Shown one piece after another: positions 6,561 through 9,475 of a DNA stretch of 9,475 nt. The stretch covers positions 1 to 9,475 of the forward strand of contig JAIOQL010000379.1 in the NCBI GenBank assembly GCA_021413405.1. The letters are read 5' to 3'. The notes beneath the pieces were generated by a model. It was not told where the DNA came from. It did no database searches and saw only the letters and a list, made by a program, of their open reading frames with translations. Within the stretch, counting starts at the first letter, position 1; each line of letters starts with the position of its first letter. The position numbers were made by a program, and so were the translations under genes. The stretch is from Leptospira sp. GTDB taxonomy: Bacteria > Spirochaetota > Leptospiria > Leptospirales > Leptospiraceae.

Positions 6561-7072
6561 AGTCCTTCGAGAAAATTTTCTTTTTCTTTCAGATATACTT
6601 CAATCCCGATTTCTTCGCTCATAAACACAAGCCTGTCTTCATACTCTTCTTTTTGGATATATTTTCTCATCTTATTTCTTACTGTTTCATCAGCCGGATT
6701 ATTTCCGAAATCCCGGATAAGAAATTCAGTGGCATCATCCTCATTACAATCAGGATAATAGATCAGAAGATCATGATTTTCATCGAAGTGATCATCCTCT
6801 TTGAAAATCCTGTCGCTGAAGTAGAAATGCTGGTTCTTATCAAGTGAAAGGAAAAATTTTTTGAGATCCTCCGGGTTGTCGGCTCCGGACAGATAAAGAC
6901 TCTGCATTATTCCTTTCTTATTTCCATTTTCCTGTTCCAGTGTGAAGCTTAGAAAAAATCCTCTCTCCGGGTTTTCTTCTATTGTAAGTTCAACCAGTTC
7001 TTCCAGAAGCTTGTTTCCGTAAATTTCCCTGAATTCTTTTAAAATTGAAATGGGTTTGATTGTAATTTCCAT
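6536..7072 (-). CDS. Acidic protein of unknown function
   Basis: A 178-residue, Glu/Asp-rich, probably cytoplasmic protein without signal peptide, membrane segment or Cys cluster (one Cys only). I do not recognise the family. Visible features are an N-terminal segment MEITIKPISILKEFREIYG, alternating predicted strands and helices, a central LSGADNPEDLKKFFLSLDK stretch, and a DLLIYYPDCNEDDATEFLI segment. The reading frame is open to a GTG at 7102, but the ATG at 7070-7072 is preferred because a GGAG lies 6 bases before it. The last nine codons and the stop fall inside the palindromic repeat at 6492-6560, so its C-terminus seems to have been supplied by that repeat. It converges on murJ and is divergent from the copper-type cluster, from which it is separated by about 380 bases. 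Confidence 0.75.
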   Translation of the reverse strand: MEITIKPISILKEFREIYGNKLLEELVELTIEENPERGFFLSFTLEQENGNKKGIMQSLYLSGADNPEDLKKFFLSLDKNQHFYFSDRIFKEDDHFDENHDLLIYYPDCNEDDATEFLIRDFGNNPADETVRNKMRKYIQKEEYEDRLVFMSEEIGIEVYLKEKENFLEGLSSILIGS

Positions 7073-7402
7073 TGATTTCTCCGTAGCGCATTCGTGCCAC
7101 AACGGGCAATTATTTCAAATAAATTATTCTGTTCTTTCAGTAGCCACCGAAATATTTTCGCATAATTACATATTTGAACCGGAATGGGATGCAAAGGTGT
7201 AATTATTTCGGAGATTCACTTTTAAATAAAATATTTTTTGCTACCGATATTTCTCAACCTACAAGGGCGCCCTCTTTCGATTGCCTGTCTTTTTTAACAT
7301 ATGTTGCAATGCGAATGGGTCTGATGAATGTAAGAGATTCGGAAAGGAAAATTAATCTGCAATAAGTGAGAAATATCAAGAGTCTATTAAGATTAAGAAT
7401 TC
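7073..7402. other. Long intergenic region without a convincing gene
   Basis: About 330 bases separate the minus-strand gene from the promoter of the Cys/His-rich protein gene. Two open frames cross it (7174-7365 plus, from a TTG without ribosome binding site; 7254-7496 minus, from a GTG), but neither has a recognisable product, so I call neither. Visible elements are AGGGCGCCCT, a perfect 10-base palindrome at 7265-7274, an AT-rich stretch with ATAAAATATTTTTT near 7226-7239, AAGAATTCTT at 7395-7404 and one copy of the direct repeat AAATTAATCTG at 7349-7359. The minus-strand gene's promoter should lie near its left end, but I cannot pick it out. Confidence 0.5.
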
Positions 7403-7421
7403 TTGACACGAAATTAATCTG
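7349..7421 (+). repeat. Direct repeat pair AAATTAATCTG, candidate operator sites
   Basis: The 11-base word AAATTAATCTG occurs at 7349-7359 and again, identical, at 7411-7421. The centres are 62 bases apart, close to six helical turns. The second copy lies between the -35 and -10 hexamers of the promoter at 7403-7431. This placement fits a repressor or metal-sensing regulator, but no regulator gene is in the window. Confidence 0.35.
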
Positions 7422-7431
7422 ATGGTACCTT
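7403..7431 (+). promoter_or_regulatory. Sigma-70-type promoter for the Cys/His-rich, mbnP, mbnH cluster
   Basis: A perfect -35 hexamer TTGACA (7403-7408) is followed after 17 bases by TACCTT (7426-7431), a weak -10 preceded by an extended -10 TG (7423-7424). The expected start of transcription is about 7437-7439, at or just before the GTG at 7438 and 14-16 bases before the ATG at 7453. A copy of the 11-base direct repeat AAATTAATCTG sits in the spacer (7411-7421), and an AAGAATTCTT palindrome overlaps the -35, so a regulator could bind here. Confidence 0.55.
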
Positions 7432-7452
7432 GTTTGGGTGATTTCCTCAGTG

Positions 7453-7914
7453 ATGAAAATATTCAGCTCCTCTATCATATATTTTCTTTCCTTCACGATA
7501 TTTATGCAGTCTGCACTTTTCGGAAGCGGGCTTTTTGCTTATTTCCTTCAGAAACAGGCTGTCTATTGTTCCTGTAATCACAGTTCCAAAAAAGAAATTC
7601 ACACATCTGATAATCCAAATAAAGAAGATCATGAATTTCACAGAAAGAACAGTTCCAGAATGAAGTTGATGACTGATGACCTGAATCTTCCCGATTGCCA
7701 CAAAGCTAAAGCAGGAGAAACTCACCTTTGCTCCTGCAAGAAATCAAAAAAAGCATTTGAAACTACCTATTCTCAGGTATCAGCCTTCTATATTCTATTG
7801 CATCAAAACCCGATTTTTCGTTCTGATTTTTTATATTCTTATTTTTTGCCAATCCGGATGGATATGCCCGGGTCGGCTCACGACCTCCAACTCCTGAAGC
7901 CTCCACGCGTTTAA
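7453..7914 (+). CDS. Small Cys/His-rich membrane-anchored or secreted protein, putative metal binder
   Basis: A 153-residue protein with a hydrophobic N-terminal segment (about 8-32) acting as signal peptide or membrane anchor; no clear cleavage site or lipobox is seen. All five Cys fall in short motifs: CSCNH (Cys39, Cys41, His43), DCH (Cys82, His83) and HLCSC (His91, Cys93, Cys95). The Lys/His-rich segment between them holds His50, His60 and His63. The two CSC motifs are followed by similar Ser/Lys runs, suggesting an internal duplication. I do not recognise a named family; thiol and imidazole pairs plus the mbnP-mbnH genes downstream suggest copper or another soft metal. The ATG at 7453 gives a good signal-like N-terminus. 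A GTG at 7438 is also in frame and sits at the predicted transcription start, so leaderless initiation is possible. No clear ribosome binding site precedes either. Confidence 0.65.
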   Translation: MKIFSSSIIYFLSFTIFMQSALFGSGLFAYFLQKQAVYCSCNHSSKKEIHTSDNPNKEDHEFHRKNSSRMKLMTDDLNLPDCHKAKAGETHLCSCKKSKKAFETTYSQVSAFYILLHQNPIFRSDFLYSYFLPIRMDMPGSAHDLQLLKPPRV

Positions 7915-7940
7915 GCGAATTTATTTCGCCAATTCAACCG

Positions 7941-7987
7941 GCCGGAAGACATCCGGCAAAAAAATAATCTACGGGAAATCCGTGGAT
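7941..7987 (+). promoter_or_regulatory. Two hairpins in the mbnP leader
   Basis: In the 95 bases between the small Cys/His-rich gene and mbnP there are two stems: GCCGGA/TCCGGC (7941-7946 and 7952-7957, 5-base loop) and an 8-bp stem with one G-T pair (7967-7974 and 7980-7987, 5-base loop). Seven A residues separate them, so the first is not a Rho-independent terminator for plus-strand transcripts. The second ends 11 bases before the AGGAG of mbnP. They may affect mRNA stability or processing between cistrons. Confidence 0.4.
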
Positions 7988-8009
7988 TCAAATTATTCAG
8001 GAGATAAAA

Positions 8010-8939
8010 ATGAATTTTAATATTAAAACTACATCCATATATTTAGCGGTGTCATTACTGGTTCTGTCAAGTTGCAGTCCATTTAAAAAAGATAAAAAGG
8101 AAGATAACACAGCTTTGCTTGCACTTGCTGTAGTTGCTACGCAAGGAACTGCAGTATCGACTATCAATTTCAACGTCGTGTCCGGCACGAGCAATGTTTC
8201 CTGTTCCGGAACGATAGCCGGGACAATCGCGGGAACGACGAACACAACTCTGAAAGATTTGCGGTTTTATGTTCATGATGTGAAATTGATAACCTCAAGT
8301 GGCTCAAAGGCTGATTTCACCCTCACAAATGACAATAAATGGCAGTTAGCGTCGGGAAGCAATGCGTATGGTTCGTATCCTGGTGTGGCTCTTCTGGATT
8401 TTGAAGATGGGACAAACGGTTGTTCAGGAGGAACGACTGATACGAATAAATCCATAAAGGGAACTTCAGTCGTTGGTAACTATGTAGGTGTTGAATTCAA
8501 GATAGGTGTACCATTTTATTTGAATCATATGGATAGCACTACTGCATCAGCTCCCTTAAATTCGGCTGCAATGTATTGGGCGTGGAATAGTGGCTATAAA
8601 TTTACCAAGATAGAATTTACGGCAACCAGCAATAACTTCTTTCATCTTGGAAGTCAAAGTTGTACGGGAAACAGCACCGGACCTGTAAACCAGTGCGGGA
8701 TACCAAACCGTCCAACTATATCTCTCACCAAATCCAGTGGATCGTTCAATGCTACAAAAGATGTAGTCACTCTTGACTTGAATGCACTCTACAATGGAGC
8801 CGATGCTACAGGCACGGGAATCAATACCTGCATGGCGGGAAATACAAATGCAGCCTGCCAGCCGATTATAACAAATATCGGGATAACTCCTTCAACGGGC
8901 GCTTCAGCTGCAACCCAGTCTGCTTTCAGTATCAAATAG
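8010..8939 (+). CDS. MbnP-family copper-associated lipoprotein
   Basis: MbnP proteins are periplasmic copper-binding partners of the MbnH di-haem enzyme, first described beside methanobactin genes but widespread outside them. The 309-residue product has a lipobox LSSC with Cys22 as lipidation site, a Lys/Asp-rich tether, a hydrophobic patch (36-43), then the family fold. Hallmarks are LKDLRFYVHDVKL (81-93), KWQL (110-113), VALLDFEDGTNGC (126-138), YVGVEFKIGVPFYLNHMD (158-175), PLNSAAMYWAWNSGYKF (182-198) and FFHLGSQSC (210-218). Candidate copper ligands and oxidisable residues are His89, His173, His212 and Trp111, Trp190, Trp192. A Cys-containing C-terminal stretch (219-309; Cys229, 274, 283) follows the last motif. 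AGGAG lies 6 bases before the ATG. It precedes an MbnH-like gene, which strongly supports the call. No methanobactin precursor is visible here, so I leave the symbol blank. Confidence 0.88.
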   Translation: MNFNIKTTSIYLAVSLLVLSSCSPFKKDKKEDNTALLALAVVATQGTAVSTINFNVVSGTSNVSCSGTIAGTIAGTTNTTLKDLRFYVHDVKLITSSGSKADFTLTNDNKWQLASGSNAYGSYPGVALLDFEDGTNGCSGGTTDTNKSIKGTSVVGNYVGVEFKIGVPFYLNHMDSTTASAPLNSAAMYWAWNSGYKFTKIEFTATSNNFFHLGSQSCTGNSTGPVNQCGIPNRPTISLTKSSGSFNATKDVVTLDLNALYNGADATGTGINTCMAGNTNAACQPIITNIGITPSTGASAATQSAFSIK

Positions 8940-8961
8940 ATAAACAGGAGTTTTTTACAAA

Positions 8962-8993
8962 ATAGGAGAAGCCGTTGAATCTGCTTCTCCTAT
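8962..8993 (+). promoter_or_regulatory. 11-bp hairpin abutting the ribosome binding site of the peroxidase gene
   Basis: ATAGGAGAAGC (8962-8972) and GCTTCTCCTAT (8983-8993) form a perfect 11-bp stem with a 10-base loop between mbnP and the peroxidase gene. The Shine-Dalgarno GGAGG (8994-8998) begins at the next base. CTCC in the right arm (8987-8990) can pair either with GGAG in the left arm or with GGAG of the Shine-Dalgarno across a 3-base loop. The structure could therefore tune translation of the second cistron. No T-tract follows, so it is not a simple terminator. Confidence 0.55.
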
Positions 8994-9004
8994 GGAGGGA
9001 ATTA

Positions 9005-9475
9005 ATGAAACGAATAATTTACGTATTTAGTATAGTCTCTTTGTTTGTATGTGGAATTACCGATTTTGGTTCAGGAAATTTTTTTAAAAATAAGAAAGAT
9101 AAGAATAAAGAAATTCTTATGGGACTTTTAGTTCTTTCCCAATCGGGGTATCAATGGGATTTACCAGCTGGATTCCCTACACCGAATGTTCCGGCTGGGA
9201 ATCCAATGTCAAATGATAAAGTTTTATTGGGACGATTCCTTTTTTATGAAAAAAAACTTTCTCAAAACCAGACACAATCCTGTTCTTCCTGTCATTCGCA
9301 GGAGTTTGCATTTACAGATCAGAAACAGTTTGGAATCGGCTCAACTGGAGAAGTCCATCCGAGGAATGCGCAGAACCTTGCAAATGTTGCTTATAACAAC
9401 CGGCTAACCTGGTCGAATAACAATATGACTTCACTGGAAATCCAGGCAAGAGGTCCAATGTTTGGGATTACTCCT
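9005..9475 (+). CDS. MbnH/MauG-like di-haem cytochrome c peroxidase, 3' part beyond the right edge
   Basis: The ATG at 9005 opens a frame of 157 codons that runs off the window. Residues 1-16 look like a signal peptide ending in LFVC, a possible relaxed lipobox with Cys16. A Lys-rich tether (27-35) and a second hydrophobic patch (37-45) follow. The catalytic domain then begins: DKVLLGRFLFYEKKLS (71-86), first haem site CSSCH (Cys93, Cys96, His97), FAFTD (101-105), HPRNAQNLANVAYNNRLTW (118-136) and MTSLEIQARGPM (141-152). These are the N-terminal haem-domain motifs of the CCP/MauG family; the second haem site lies beyond the edge. Placement right after mbnP points to MbnH, which oxidises a Trp of MbnP to kynurenine, over a plain H2O2-removing peroxidase. 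GGAGG sits 6 bases before the ATG. An in-frame TTG at 8975 with its own AGGAG is an alternative start. Confidence 0.88.
   Translation, partial: MKRIIYVFSIVSLFVCGITDFGSGNFFKNKKDKNKEILMGLLVLSQSGYQWDLPAGFPTPNVPAGNPMSNDKVLLGRFLFYEKKLSQNQTQSCSSCHSQEFAFTDQKQFGIGSTGEVHPRNAQNLANVAYNNRLTWSNNNMTSLEIQARGPMFGITP

Noticed and set aside
7174..7365. 63-codon plus-strand open frame in the long intergenic region
   Set aside because: It starts with TTG lacking a Shine-Dalgarno, has no recognisable domain, and its reading depends on AT-rich sequence near the promoter. It cannot be excluded but is not supported.
7254..7496. 80-codon minus-strand open frame
   Set aside because: It begins with GTG inside the signal region of the Cys/His-rich gene on the other strand and crosses the promoter; the product has no features.
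7941..7964. Intrinsic terminator between the small Cys/His-rich gene and mbnP
   Set aside because: The stem is followed by A residues, not T, on the plus strand, so it would not terminate the cluster transcript.
9186..9407. 73-codon plus-strand open frame
   Set aside because: It is a shifted frame inside the di-haem peroxidase gene, whose CSSCH and HPRNAQNL motifs establish the true frame.
1..9475. CRISPR array, tRNA, rRNA, transposase, integrase or methanobactin precursor
   Set aside because: Looked for and not seen. There are no regularly spaced repeats, no cloverleaf-like gene that I could find, no mobile-element protein, and no short Cys-containing precursor peptide near mbnP.

Overview
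The window looks like the chromosome of a spirochaete in or near the Leptospiraceae. I infer this from the lipoprotein style (short relaxed lipoboxes, then a Lys/Asp-rich stretch and a second hydrophobic patch), the moderate AT bias, and the mix of genes. No rRNA, tRNA, phage gene or insertion sequence is visible, so genus and species cannot be fixed from these bases.

Layout. (1) 1-1335, minus strand: a compact unit reading leftwards, made of a Panacea/SocA-like protein, panD (aspartate 1-decarboxylase, pantothenate pathway), and the first 160 codons of a lipoprotein that runs off the left edge. (2) 1354-2839, plus strand: divergent lipB (octanoyltransferase), then a gap of about 210 bases rich in small hairpins, then a metallo-beta-lactamase-fold hydrolase of the glyoxalase II-like group. 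(3) 3005-6481, plus strand: a tightly coupled operon of a two-TM membrane protein with a probable extracytoplasmic sensor domain, a STAS-domain protein ending in a zinc ribbon, and murJ (lipid II flippase). (4) 6492-7072: a palindromic repeat that runs into the 3' end of a minus-strand acidic protein of unknown function. (5) 7073-7452: a long non-coding stretch with a good promoter near its right end. (6) 7453-9475, plus strand: a small membrane-anchored or secreted Cys/His-rich protein, an MbnP-family lipoprotein, and the start of an MbnH/MauG-like di-haem peroxidase cut by the right edge.

The most interesting part is the last. MbnP and MbnH form a known copper-protein pair in which the di-haem enzyme oxidises a tryptophan of MbnP to kynurenine to create a copper site. 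Here the pair is preceded by a small protein with two CSC motifs around a His-rich middle, apparently sharing their promoter. I read this as a possible periplasmic copper-handling operon with an undescribed third member. Two RNA hairpins precede mbnP, and a strong 11-bp hairpin abuts the ribosome binding site of the peroxidase gene.

A second theme is a family of small intergenic palindromes: two copies (2122-2155 and 6495-6527) share ends and loop length but have different stem sequences, and one has contributed the C-terminus of a coding gene.
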